Source of the DNA: Arthrobacter sp. Hiyo4 | GTDB lineage: Bacteria > Actinomycetota > Actinomycetes > Actinomycetales > Micrococcaceae | Direction: 5' to 3' | Assembly: GCA_002370555.1 (NCBI GenBank) | Contig: AP014718.1 | Span: 248,001 to 312,000, forward strand | DNA: 64,000 nucleotides | Shown: positions 11,220 to 20,727 of the stretch, piece after piece | How positions within the stretch are numbered: the first letter of the stretch is position 1 | Layout: every line of letters starts with the position of its first letter | Notes under the pieces: model-generated | Database searches by the model: none | Told to the model about the DNA's origin: nothing | What the model saw: the letters and a program-made list of their open reading frames with translations, nothing else | Position numbers and translations under genes: made by a program

Positions 11220-11711
11220 TCACGGAGCCTGTCGTAGGCCCTCGGCGTCCAGAATCACCGACGCCGTGACGAATCTCCCGCACTGCTCCCCGTAGGGATA
11301 GGCGCCGCGGGGCCGGAAAACCAGGGTGCGCACAGGGAGGGCCGATCCGCCCGGAGAAATACCGGACGCGGTCAGCGCCATCGGGGCCTCCGTGAGGGAA
11401 TCCAGCATCAGCATCCCGATCATGGTCCCGTCCGGGGAAGCCGTGGCGGAGCAGACCCCGTCCGGTGCGCAGCCCTGGTCAATCGAGGCAGTGCCGGGAA
11501 AAAGCTCGACGGCGGCCTCTTTGCAGATGCCGTCCTGGCAGGCCTTTAGGCGTAACGATCCCACCTGAGGCACGTACTCCCGGGCCACGGTCACCGAGAC
11601 CACTGACGCCTGGGCAATCATCGGGCACGGCGCCGGGACGGGGTAGTAGTAGCAGCCGGAGGTGATCACCGCCGTCGTCATCAGTGCCAGAAGTACCCCG
11701 GGCTTGCCCAT
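11220..11711 (-). CDS. putative lipoprotein of unknown function
   Basis: 163 residues starting MGKPGVLLALMTTAVITSGC. The hydrophobic stretch ending in a cysteine followed by YYYP suggests a lipobox, although threonine at position -3 is not the usual residue. Four further cysteines occur in pairs of the type CQDGIC and CAPDGVC, so the exported domain may be disulfide-bonded. I recognise no enzyme family. It precedes two DUF3592-like genes read in the same direction. Confidence 0.6.
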   Translation of the reverse strand: MGKPGVLLALMTTAVITSGCYYYPVPAPCPMIAQASVVSVTVAREYVPQVGSLRLKACQDGICKEAAVELFPGTASIDQGCAPDGVCSATASPDGTMIGMLMLDSLTEAPMALTASGISPGGSALPVRTLVFRPRGAYPYGEQCGRFVTASVILDAEGLRQAP

Positions 11712-11747
11712 ACTTCAGCGTAAATCCGGAGCCCGAAGTCCGCATTG

Positions 11748-12056
11748 CTACCAGGAAAGTGATGCAAACATTGTTATGGCTGTGGCCCCAAAGATCACCA
11801 TAATGAGACCTGTAGCCAGCCGGCCTTTGGCAACAGCGAAGACCGGCAGCGTGGACTCGGCGGGACTGGCCGGGTTATAGACCACGGGTCCGTCCGTGCC
11901 GTGCAGGTTTCCCGTGACGGTGGCCGAAGCCTCCTGCCACCCCGCCATGGAACGTTTCCGGCGGAAGGACGCGGCCAGGGACAGCCCCATCAGGATCAGG
12001 CCTGCGGGAAGGAAAAGCCCGGGCAGCACGATGAACAGCAGTTTCAGGGATTCCAC
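11748..12056 (-). CDS. short DUF3592-like membrane protein, centre missing
   Basis: 102 residues with an N-terminal span (LFIVLPGLFLPAGLILMGLSL) and a C-terminal span (LATGLIMVIFGATAITMF). The parts outside the spans match the longer neighbour 12060-12491: ASATVTGNLHG here against QATVTGNVAG there, and VVYNPASPAEST against VAYNPANPNQS. The extracellular stretch of about 45 residues between those two segments is gone, while the reading frame is kept. Probably a deleted paralogue; it may still be made. Confidence 0.6.
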   Translation of the reverse strand: MESLKLLFIVLPGLFLPAGLILMGLSLAASFRRKRSMAGWQEASATVTGNLHGTDGPVVYNPASPAESTLPVFAVAKGRLATGLIMVIFGATAITMFASLSW

Positions 12057-12059
12057 GGT

Positions 12060-12491
12060 TCAGCCCAGCGGGAAGGCGCCGGCGACCCAGAACAGCAGCA
12101 GGGCGAAGAACACGAAGACCGGCATGAGGCACCCGATCACCATTTTCGATTCGGAAGCCACCTGGAATGACTGGTTGGGATTCGCCGGGTTGTAGGCCAC
12201 TGCCAGGAGCGATCCGGGTACCTGCTGGATTGCGTACGAAACCTCGGATTCGGCGGCATACAGGGTCCCGTTGGGGTCGGCGAACTGGTACGTGGGGTAG
12301 AAGCGCCGGCTCCGCGTTGAGCCGCCTCCGCCATGTGTCCAGCCCGCCACGTTGCCGGTGACGGTCGCCTGGACCTTTGGCCAGCCGGCGATCAGTTTTT
12401 CCTGCCGCTTGGTTTTCCGCAGTGAACGGACCAGCGCAAAAATGACGCCCACAACAAACAGTGCCCAGATGACGTACAACACGATTCTCAT
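12060..12491 (-). CDS. DUF3592-like membrane protein
   Basis: 143 residues. A first span (IVLYVIWALFVVGVIFALV), a soluble beta-rich domain (WPKVQATVTGNVAG, FYPTYQFADPNG, LAVAYNPANPNQS) and a second span (IGCLMPVFVFFALLLFW) match the DUF3592 layout. Function is unknown in the family. It lies 3 bp upstream of its shorter paralogue in the same operon. The frame is intact. Confidence 0.68.
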   Translation of the reverse strand: MRIVLYVIWALFVVGVIFALVRSLRKTKRQEKLIAGWPKVQATVTGNVAGWTHGGGGSTRSRRFYPTYQFADPNGTLYAAESEVSYAIQQVPGSLLAVAYNPANPNQSFQVASESKMVIGCLMPVFVFFALLLFWVAGAFPLG

Positions 12492-12556
12492 GAATTCCCC
12501 CGGTTTGAGTCACCAGAAAGTATGCCATCCGGGCGCGGGCCACCCTAAAAGGGGCC

Positions 12557-13521
12557 TCAGGCAGGAAGCCGGTATCCGCCCTGGTGCAGCTCGGCCAGCC
12601 CGTCGCCAAGGAGGCCGGCAATGGCACGTTCGAGCTGTTCGGGCGCTGAGTTCAGGCGGTGCAGTGCGGACAGCGGCACGCCGATTCCGTCCGCCGCGAA
12701 GCCCAGGTCAGCAGGCTCCCGCCGGAACATTTCCGCCGGCACGGGTGCGTCCGCAAGCCGGAGCACAGCCATCACCGCGCCCCGGACCTGCCGGTCGGTT
12801 CCGTGCCATGCCTGACCTTTGGGAACGTACGACGGCGGCGGCTCGCCGGCTGCCAGCCACGCACACGAGTCCCGCACCGGGCAGTCCCCGCACTTGGGTG
12901 CACGCGCCGTGCAGACCAGCGCCCCCAGTTCCATCACCGCAGCATTCCAGTGCACGGAGGTCCCGACGTCGTCCGGCAGCAGTTCCGCCGCGAGCCGCAT
13001 CTCCGCAGCGTTCAGCGACGGTGAGGGGAGCGCGACGCCGGATACCAGGCGCGCGTGTACACGCCGGATGTTCGTGTCCACCACAGTCTCCCGGCGTCCG
13101 AAGGCAAAGGCGGCAACGGCCGCGGCCGTGTAGCTGCCCACCCCGGGCAGGGCCAGCAGCTCGGTGTAGTTGCCGGGGACCCCGCCGTCGTGGTCACGGA
13201 CGATGGCAGCGGCGGCTGCGTGCAGGCGGAGTGCCCGGCGGGGTAGCCGAGCCTGCCCCAGGAGCGGACGGCTTCCCCTGCGGGCTCGCCGGCGAGGGCG
13301 GCGGGGGTGGGCCAGCGCTCAAGCCATTCCTGCCAGACAGGCAGCACGCGCACCACTGGGGTCTGCTGCAGCATGATCTCGCTGACCAGGACTCCCCACG
13401 GTGAGCAGTGGTGTTCTCGCCATGGCAGCTCCCTCGCCGTCTCAGCGAACCAGCCCGTGATCCTGCCGTGCAGCGCGGCGAGCTGGTCGGGGCGGTGGTC
13501 ATCCGTGCCGAACGGGGCCAT
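12557..13521 (-). CDS. mutY: A/G-specific adenine glycosylase
   Basis: Removes adenine mispaired with 8-oxoguanine. Family marks: LPWREHHCSPWGVLVSEIML near the start, the HhH-GPD region LPGVGSYTAAAVAAFAFG, the catalytic aspartate in VVDTNIRRV, and the iron-sulfur ligands C-x6-C-x2-C-x5-C (CTARAPKCGDCPVRDSC). One base is missing near 13243; repair joins SWGRLGYPRRALRLH to GVPGNYTELLALPG. I chose ATG at 13521; ATG at 13545 is possible. Corrected length about 321 residues. The C-terminal MutT-like recognition domain is short, as in other actinobacterial MutY. Confidence 0.92.
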
Positions 13522-13697
13522 AACGGGGGTGCCGTCCGAGGGCATGGCTGGGGAAAGGGTTGTAGCGTCGATCCCAACACTGTAATGGATTCCCGGAAGC
13601 CTACGCGAAGATGCCACGGACAAACTGTGACCTTAGCGTTGGCGGGGGACCGGCGTGGTGGGACGGCAGAATCCGGTGGGTTCTCTAGCCTAGAAGG

Positions 13698-14375
13698 ATG
13701 GGCAGGCAAGGCAATTCATCACGGCGCAAGACGGCATCCGGTTCCCGAGGCGGGTCCGGCGCTACCCGGCAGCCGAGCGCAGCAGTCTACCGCCGCCGCC
13801 GGCTTTTTGTGGGAACAGCCCTGCTGATGGCGGTGGCGCTCACATTCGGTGGCTTTGCGGTGGCCGGCGCGTTCAGCGGCACCGAGCAGGCATCCTCCAC
13901 CGACGGCGCAACCGAAACGGCCTCCACCCCTGGTGCCTCGCCGTCGGAGACTGTGGGCGCCGAACCCACTGCCACGCCCACGCCTTCCTGTAACCAAAAC
14001 CTGGTGACGGTGTCCGCTTCAACCGACAAAGCGGCTTATGGCCCGGATGAGAATCCGCTGCTCACGCTGAAGGTGACCAACGGCGGAATCATGCCGTGCG
14101 AGGTGAACATCGGGACTTCCCAGATGGAGTTCCTGGTGACCAGCGGCGCGGACAGGATCTTCTCGTCCAGGGACTGCCAGGCCACGAGCGAGGACCTCGT
14201 GAAGACGATTGCCCCGGGCGCCAGCGAAACGGCGAACTTCCCGTGGAGCCGGAACCGCACGCTGGAAGGCTGCAGCCCCATCGACGCCAAGCCCGGAGCA
14301 GGCGGGGCGTACTACATCTTCACGGCCAAGCTCGGTTCGAGGGCCAGCCCCAAGGCAGTGTTCCAGCTCAGCTGA
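13698..14375 (+). CDS. exported or membrane-anchored protein of unknown function
   Basis: 225 residues. A basic, serine-rich cytoplasmic start (MGRQGNSSRRKTASG) leads to one hydrophobic segment (LFVGTALLMAVALTFGGFAV), then a low-complexity Ser/Thr/Ala/Pro linker (ATETASTPGASPSETVGAEP), then a beta-rich domain with cysteines (SCNQNL, MPCEVNIG, RDCQATS, EGCSPID). The layout resembles exported sugar- or wall-binding proteins, but I do not recognise the domain. Genes like this sit next to mutY and disA in related actinobacteria, from memory. Diverges from mutY. Confidence 0.75.
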   Translation: MGRQGNSSRRKTASGSRGGSGATRQPSAAVYRRRRLFVGTALLMAVALTFGGFAVAGAFSGTEQASSTDGATETASTPGASPSETVGAEPTATPTPSCNQNLVTVSASTDKAAYGPDENPLLTLKVTNGGIMPCEVNIGTSQMEFLVTSGADRIFSSRDCQATSEDLVKTIAPGASETANFPWSRNRTLEGCSPIDAKPGAGGAYYIFTAKLGSRASPKAVFQLS

Positions 14376-14455
14376 CGCTCCTACACTCCATCCAATGCTC
14401 CGTAAGTGCCCTTTTGAGGGCTCGTAAGGGCCCGCGTGGAGCAATCGATGGGGGA

Positions 14456-15531
14456 TTAGAGGAAGCGGTCCAGCAGGCTGGCTTCGGCCATGCGGCTCAG
14501 GCCTTCGCGGACGGTCCGGGCGCGCTGGTCGCCGATGCCGTCAACGGTCATGAGGTCGTCAATGGTGGCCGCCATCAGGAACTGCAGGCCGCCGAAGTGG
14601 TCCACCAGGCGGTCGGCAACAGCCTTCGGGACTGCCTTGAGGCCGGACAGCAACCGGTAACCGCGCGGCTGCACCACGGCGTCGAGGTTGGCCTCGCCGC
14701 CGGCGAAACCGACGATCCCGGAGATCTTGCCGAGGTCGATCAGCTCTGTGGGGCCGAGGTTCACCAGGGCGCTGACGGCCTTTTCGATGTCCTCCGCGGA
14801 CGCGTCCGGCCGGCGTAGTCGCGGATGATGACGTCGCTGCCCGGACCGCGGCCCACCGTGAGCTCATCGAGCTGGAGGGACAGCAGCCGGCCGTCCTCGC
14901 CAAGTTCCAGGACGTACTGCGAGATTTCCTCGGAGATCCGGCGGACCATTTCCTGGCGCTGCAGGGTGACCGCGACGTCGCGGACGGTCACCATCGCCTC
15001 GATCTCCAGTGCGGACAGGGAACTGGTCACCTGGTCCAGCCGCGAACGGTACCGTTCCAGCGTTGCAAGGGCCTGGTTGGCGCGGGCCAGGACCTTCTCG
15101 GATCCCTCCAGCACGTGCCGGAGCCCGTTCACGTACAACGCGATGATCTGCATGGACTGGCTGACGGAAATCACGGGAACGCCGGTCTGGATGGCCACAC
15201 GCTCCGCCGTGCGGTGCCGCGTGCCGGATTCCTGGGTTTCGATGCTTGAGTCCGGGACCAGCTGGACGGCGGCGCGGAGGATGTTGCCGGCGTCCTTGTC
15301 GCAGATGATGGCGCCATCCATCTTGGCCAGTTCACGGAGCCTTGTGGGGGAGAAGTCGATGCCGATGTCGAACCCGCCGGAGCAGATGGAATCGATGGTC
15401 CGGTCCGAGCCCAGCACGATCAGCGCACCGGTCCGCCCCCGGAGGATGCGTTCCAGACCATCGCGCAGCGGCGTGCCTGGAGCCACTCTGCCCAGAGTCG
15501 CCTTGAGCGATTCTTCGGGGCTCCGAGCCAT
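14456..15531 (-). CDS. disA: diadenylate cyclase DisA (DNA integrity scanning protein)
   Basis: Makes cyclic di-AMP from two ATP and scans DNA. The N-terminal DAC domain shows both catalytic motifs, DGA ([10 protein letters not shown]) and RHR (SGTRHRTAE). A helical linker and a C-terminal HhH domain ([20 protein letters not shown]) follow. One base is missing near 14812; repair joins VIIRDYAG to [15 protein letters not shown]. Start ATG at 15531 gives [10 protein letters not shown], the usual opening. Corrected length 358 residues. The radA gene, often adjacent, is 3.7 kb away here, with prfC and fabF between. Confidence 0.95.
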
Positions 15532-15889
15532 AGGTGTTCCCTTCAAAGGTGCAGACTTCCGCCCGCAGGTACGCCGGTTTTACACTCAGCCGGCAGGATC
15601 AAAAGTACTCAGTTTCCCGCAAGCTCAATGATAGAGGTAAGAAGCGGCAACAACCGCACGGACAAGCCCCAAAGTGCCTCGTCAGCGCGTGCCGCGAAGT
15701 GCCTCAGGAACGCGTACGACGGCGGCTGTCCGGAAGGCGTTTCGCGCACCGGATAGGTGGGTGCCAGTGATCCAGGGCGGCAGCTTCCCGCACTGCGATA
15801 AACTTGGAACTTGGCTGTCACAGAGCCATGCTTCCCCTTGAGGCCTGCCGAGCGCCTTGGGGTAACCCCACCGCAGCGAAAGTAGCACC
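15532..15889. other. gap between divergent disA and prfC
   Basis: About 358 bp with no ORF I can support on either strand. It must hold the disA and prfC promoters; a GATAAACTTGGAACTTGG stretch near 15795 looks like a possible promoter region for prfC. I see no repeat or hairpin of note. Confidence 0.4.
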
Positions 15890-17502
15890 GTGTCCCAAGA
15901 TGTCCTTAGCCCCGCCAGGGTCAACGAGATTCACAAACAGGCGGCCCGGCGTCGGACCTTTGCCGTCATTTCGCACCCCGACGCCGGCAAGTCCACGCTG
16001 ACCGAGGCGCTGGCACTGCACGCGAAGGTGATCGGCACTGCCGGGGCCTCCAGCGGCAAGGCCAACCGTAAGGAAACGGTCTCGGACTGGATGCAGATGG
16101 AGAAGGACCGCGGTATCTCCATCAGCTCCGCCGCCCTGCAGTTCTCCTACCGGGACACCGTCATCAACCTGCTGGACACCCCCGGCCACGCGGACTTTTC
16201 CGAGGACACCTACCGCGTCCTGGCCGCCGTCGACTGCGCAGTGATGCTCGTGGACGCCGCCAAGGGCTTGGAAACGCAGACCATGAAGCTGTTTGAGGTC
16301 TGCAAGCAGCGCAACCTGCCCATCATCACCGTGATCAACAAGTGGGACCGGCCCGGCCTGGACGCGCTGGCGCTGATGGACGAGCTCACCGAGCGCACCG
16401 GCCTGCAGCCCATGCCGCTGACCTGGGCCGTGGGCATCTCCGGTGACTTCCGCGGTGTCTGGGACCTCCGCCAGGACCGCTTCGCCCGCTTCCAGCGCAA
16501 CAATTCCGGCGCCAACATCGCGCTGACCGAGTACTTCACGCCCGAAGAGGCCGCGGAGACGCAGGGCAGCAACTGGACCGACGCCGTGGACGAGGCCGGC
16601 CTGGTCATCGAGTCCAACCTCGAATTCGACGTCGACGCCTTCCACGCGGGCACCGCCACCCCCATCCTGTTCAGCTCCGCCGCCCTGAACTTCGGCGTGA
16701 AGGAACTGCTCGACGCCCTGGTCGATTTCGCGCCGCACGCCGCACCCCGGCCCGACGTCGAGGGCAGCCCACGCCCGGTTGAATCGTCCTTCTCCGGCTT
16801 TGTCTTCAAGGTCCAGGCCGGCATGAACAAGGCCCACCGCGACCACGTCGCCTTCATCCGCGTCTGCTCCGGCGTCTTTGAGCGCGGCATGGTGGTCACC
16901 CAGACCCGCACCGGAAAGTCCTTCGCCACCAAGTACGCCCAGCAGGTGTTCGGCCGCGAACGCGAGGTCATCGACGAGGCCTACCCCGGCGACGTCGTGG
17001 GCCTGGTCAACGCTTCCACACTGCGGGTAGGCGACAGCCTCTTCCTCGAAGGCGCAGTGGAGTACCCGGCCATCCCGCTGTTTGCCCCGGAACACTTCCA
17101 GGTGGCCCGGTCCAAGGACCCCAGCAAGTTCAAGCAGTTCCGCCGCGGCATCGAGCAGCTCGAGCACGAGGGCGTCATCCAGGTGCTCCGCTCCGACGTC
17201 CGCGGCGACCAGGCGCCGGTGCTTGCCGCCGTCGGCCCCATGCAGTTCGAGGTGGTGGAGGACCGGATGGCGCACGACTTCAGCGCCCCATGCGGCTGGA
17301 ACGCCTGCCGTACTCCATCGCCAGGATTTCGACGGCGGACGCCATGCCCGCGCTGGCCAACGTGCCCGGCGCCGAGGTGCTGTTGAGGTCCGACGGCGAA
17401 TACCTCGCCTTGTTCAACGACGTCTGGGCCCTGCGCCGGATCGAGAAGAACCACCCCGATCTGACCCTGGCGCCCATCGGCACCCACAACCCCGCAAAGT
17501 AG
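15890..17502 (+). CDS. prfC: peptide chain release factor 3
   Basis: GTPase that recycles RF1/RF2 after translation termination. G-domain motifs are in order: HPDAGKST (P-loop), RGISISSA (switch I), DTPGHADFSEDTYR (switch II) and NKWDRPG (NKxD). Domains II and III follow, ending MRLERLPYSIARI. One C is missing near 17287. GTG at 15890 starts the protein; corrected length is 537 residues, normal. It is followed 7 bp later by a ketoacyl synthase gene, suggesting co-transcription. Confidence 0.95.
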
Positions 17503-17509
17503 CGAACCA

Positions 17510-18739
17510 ATGCCTGCAGACCAACCCCGCGCGCTGATCACCGGCGCCGGCACCATCAACCCGCTCGGCTCCACTGTGGCGGAAACCTGGACCGGCCTGC
17601 TTGCCGGCCGCTCCGGGATCGGCCCGCTGGAGCAGGACTGGGCGGAGCAACTGCCCGTGCGGATCGCCGGGCAGGTCACCGTGGATCTCTCGGAGCATCT
17701 CACCACGCGCGAGCTGAAGCGCATGGACCGGTGCGGGCAACTGGCGCTGGTGGCTGCCCGGGAAGCCTGGCAGCAGGCCGGGGCGCCCGACGTCGACCCC
17801 GAACGGTTCGCCGTAGTGATCGGCTCCGCCTACGGCGGCCTCGGTTCCACCCTCGAACAGGACCGTGCGCTCGCCAGCGGCGGCCCGCGCCGGGTCTCGC
17901 CGCACACCCTCACCAGGCTTATGGTCAACGGTCCCGCGGCCTGGGTCTCCATTGACCTCGGCGCCCGCGGCGGAGCCCGGACCCCGGTCAGCGCCTGCGC
18001 GTCCGGCGCAGAAGCAATTGTCCAGGGCGCCGAAATGATCCGCTCCGGCGCGGCCGACGTCGTGATTGCCGGCGGCGTGGACGCTTCCGTCAACGACCTG
18101 GTGATCACCGGTTTCTCCCAGATCCGGGCACTCTCCACGCGCAACGGCGAACCCCAGCTCGCCTCGCGCCCGTTCGACGGCGGCCGCGACGGCTTTGTCC
18201 TCGCGGAAGGCGCCGGCATTGTGGTGCTTGAGAGTGAAGCCCACGCCCTGGCGCGCGGTGCCGCCATCCTCGGCGCAGTGGCCGGCGGGGCGGTAACCTC
18301 CGACGCCAACGACATTGTGGCGGCGGACCCGGCCATGCAGCGCAGGGTCATGCAAAAGGCCCTGGAGTCGGCCGGAATGCAAGCTTCGGAGATCGGCTTC
18401 GTCCATGCGCACGCCACCTCCACCCCGGTAGGGGACCGGCTGGAAGCCCAGGCCATCAACGCCATTTTCGGTGCCGACGTGCCCGTGACCTCCACCAAAG
18501 GCCACACCGGCCACCTCCTGGGCGGCGCCGGTGCGCTCGCGGCGGTTGTGGTGGTCCAGGCCCTGCAGACCGGACAGCTGCCCGGAACGGTGAACATCGA
18601 GGCGCTGGACCCCGAAGTGAACCTGAACGTCGTGACGGAAAAGGCCCACACGCTGGCGCCAAGTTCCGCCCCCGCCGGCCTGGTGAACGCTTTTGGCTTC
18701 GGCGGACACAGCGTGGCCCTGGTGATCACGGACAGCTAA
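17510..18739 (+). CDS. fabF: beta-ketoacyl-ACP synthase II (FabF-like)
   Basis: Condensing enzyme of fatty-acid synthesis. The catalytic triad is visible: cysteine in VSACASGAEA, first histidine in HAHATSTPVGD, second histidine in KGHTGHLLGGAGA. The closing GFGGHSVALV glycine loop is present. 409 residues, intact frame, start ATG at 17510 only 7 bp after prfC. A fabF next to a release-factor gene is not a standard fab-cluster context, so it may serve a side role in lipid synthesis; the sequence does not say which. Confidence 0.85.
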   Translation: MPADQPRALITGAGTINPLGSTVAETWTGLLAGRSGIGPLEQDWAEQLPVRIAGQVTVDLSEHLTTRELKRMDRCGQLALVAAREAWQQAGAPDVDPERFAVVIGSAYGGLGSTLEQDRALASGGPRRVSPHTLTRLMVNGPAAWVSIDLGARGGARTPVSACASGAEAIVQGAEMIRSGAADVVIAGGVDASVNDLVITGFSQIRALSTRNGEPQLASRPFDGGRDGFVLAEGAGIVVLESEAHALARGAAILGAVAGGAVTSDANDIVAADPAMQRRVMQKALESAGMQASEIGFVHAHATSTPVGDRLEAQAINAIFGADVPVTSTKGHTGHLLGGAGALAAVVVVQALQTGQLPGTVNIEALDPEVNLNVVTEKAHTLAPSSAPAGLVNAFGFGGHSVALVITDS

Positions 18740-18867
18740 CCGGTTAGCCGGTTGCGCGGTGGTCCGCGAAATTCCCGCGTGGCTGCGCCGCGACAGCCAA
18801 GGTGGACAGGCGAGTGATCCGGGCAAGGTCCGCTCAATCTCCGTGCTCCGGCCCTGAGAATTGTCGT

Positions 18868-19060
18868 TCAGGACGCCGGCAGGACGAATGTTGCCGTGGT
18901 GCCTGCGCCCGGAGCGCTGGTCAAGCTCATGGAACCGCCGTGGCCCTCGACGACGTCGGCGAGGAGCCGGGCGAGGTCGGCCTCCTGCAGCAAAAGGTCC
19001 ACACGTTAAGAGGCCGCCGCAATCAGATCGTTCACCAGGCCCAAGAGATGCGTCGCGTTC
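18868..19060 (-). pseudogene. remnant of a sensor histidine kinase
   Basis: On the minus strand one frame reads LLGLVNDLIAAAS, like the dimerisation region of a histidine kinase, and another reads LLLQEADLARLLADVVEG then GHGGSMSLTSAPGAG and TTATFVLPAS before a stop at 18868-18870. The last part is the typical end of a HATPase_c domain. The catalytic N, G1 and F boxes between the two parts are missing. This is a gene with its centre deleted. The upstream boundary is approximate. The rest of 18740-19260 shows nothing I can name. Confidence 0.68.
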
Positions 19061-19260
19061 CCTAAGCTGGCTCATCACCACCCCGCCGCGGGCACCAAGG
19101 CCCCGGGCAGCGCGTCGATCCTCCCTGCGAGAAGACCGTCGTTTGGCGGTTCCTGGCCCGGCGTCTAGCCATTTCCTTGCGTTTGATGTATCAGTCTGTC
19201 CCCAGACACAGCCGTGATGACCTCCGGCTGCCTGAAGGTTGTTGTGAAAGCCTAGCTGCC

Positions 19261-20634
19261 CTACCCGATCAGCAGGCTCAACGCCTCCGTTAGGTGCTCC
19301 ACTTCCCGGACGGAGAAGCCTGGTGGCACGGGTCCGGGTCCGTTGTGGCTGGCCGGGACCACGGCGTGCGTGAAGCCCAGACGGTGTGCTTCCTGGATGC
19401 GCTGGTTTATGCCTGGAACGGGCCGGACCTCGCCGGCCAGCCCTACTTCGCCGAAAGCGATCAGCCGGATGGGCAGCGGTTTGCGGGCCTTCGCAGACGC
19501 GACGGCAAGGGCAACAGCGAGGTCAGTGGCCGGTTCGCTGAGCTTCACACCGCCCACGGTGGCCACGTAGGAATCGTCCTTGTGCAGCAGGCAGCCGGCA
19601 CGTTGCTGCAGCACCGCCAGGAGCATGGACACCCGTGAACCGTCCAGGCCGCTGGTGGCCCGGCGGGGCTGGGAGTTGGCGCTCTCGGCAAGCAGCGACT
19701 GCACCTCGGCCAGCAGCGGCCGCCGCCCTTCCATGGTCACCGTGATGCAGGTGCCTGAAACAGGTTCCTTGGTGCGGCTGACGAACAGCCCGCTGGGGTC
19801 CGTCAGCCCTTCGATGCCGTTCTCATTCAGGTCAAAACAGCCGACGTCGTCCGTGGGCCCGTACCGGTTCTTTACCGCTCGCAGCATCCGGAGCCGGGAA
19901 TGCCGTTCGCCTTCGAACTGGCACACCACATCCACCAGGTGTTCGAGCAGCCGCGGCCCCGCGATGGACCCGTCCTTCGTGACGTGCCCCACCAGCAACG
20001 TGGTCATGTTACGGCGCTTGGCCGCCGCGATGATGGACGCCGCAACCTCACGCACCTGCGAGACGCCGCCGGCGCTGCCATCCACGTCGGCGCTGCTGAG
20101 GGTCTGGACAGAGTCCACAATCAGCAGCCGCGGCTCGATCTTCTCCACCTGCCCCAGTGCCTGTCCCAGGTCCGTTTCGGCGGACAGGTATAGGGAATCC
20201 GCAACGGCGTCGATCCGTTCGGCGCGCAGCTTCACCTGCGCGGCGGATTCCTCTCCCGTGACATACAGGACGTCCTGGGCCGTGCGGGCGAACTTGGCCG
20301 CGACATCCAGCAGGAGGGTTGACTTGCCCACACCAGGCTCCCCGGCCAGCAGGATGACCGCACCCGGGACCAGGCCACCGCCCAGCACGCGGTCCAGCTC
20401 GTCCACGCCGGTGGGCAGAAAAGCCGCAGTAGTGGCATCCACCTCGGCAATCCGGCGAGCCGGCTCCAGAACTGTGGTTGCCGCCGTCGTACGCGCTACG
20501 GCGGCGCCGGTTTCCTCCACCGTGCCCCACGCCTGGCACTCGCCGCAGCGACCCACCCACTTGACCGTGGTCCAGCCGCATTCGGCGCACTTATAAGCCG
20601 GCGCTTTGGATGCCCGAGAAGTCTTTGTTGCCAT
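19261..20634 (-). CDS. radA: DNA repair protein RadA
   Basis: A RecA-like branch-migration ATPase (Sms). It begins with the C4 zinc finger (CAECGW and CGEC), then Walker A GEPGVGKST, the diagnostic RadA motif KNRYG, and a C-terminal Lon-like domain (GGVKLSEPATDLAVALAVAS). I start at ATG 20634 (MATKTSRASKAPAYKC), not at the upstream start, because the zinc finger normally lies near residue 15. 457 residues, intact. No disA beside it, unlike the arrangement I expect in relatives. Confidence 0.95.
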   Translation of the reverse strand: MATKTSRASKAPAYKCAECGWTTVKWVGRCGECQAWGTVEETGAAVARTTAATTVLEPARRIAEVDATTAAFLPTGVDELDRVLGGGLVPGAVILLAGEPGVGKSTLLLDVAAKFARTAQDVLYVTGEESAAQVKLRAERIDAVADSLYLSAETDLGQALGQVEKIEPRLLIVDSVQTLSSADVDGSAGGVSQVREVAASIIAAAKRRNMTTLLVGHVTKDGSIAGPRLLEHLVDVVCQFEGERHSRLRMLRAVKNRYGPTDDVGCFDLNENGIEGLTDPSGLFVSRTKEPVSGTCITVTMEGRRPLLAEVQSLLAESANSQPRRATSGLDGSRVSMLLAVLQQRAGCLLHKDDSYVATVGGVKLSEPATDLAVALAVASAKARKPLPIRLIAFGEVGLAGEVRPVPGINQRIQEAHRLGFTHAVVPASHNGPGPVPPGFSVREVEHLTEALSLLIG

Positions 20635-20727
20635 GGGTTCCACCCTACTGGCGGGCACCGACAGTCCAGGTTCAACCACCGGTTTCGATCAGCTCAACCA
20701 CCGGGGCCGTAACCGCCGTCGCCGGTT

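Noticed and set aside
15609..15821. A 70-codon minus-strand frame between disA and prfC
   Set aside because: No ribosome-binding site, no recognisable domain, and no typical codon-position pattern; left as gap.
15818..17275. A 485-codon minus-strand frame opposite prfC
   Set aside because: Codon-position shadow of prfC; composition is that of antisense frames and no family motif appears.
17414..19081. A 555-codon open frame on the minus strand opposite fabF
   Set aside because: It is the antisense shadow of the GC-rich fabF gene, has no domain and low-complexity Arg/Gly/His composition; only its first part overlaps the real histidine-kinase relic.
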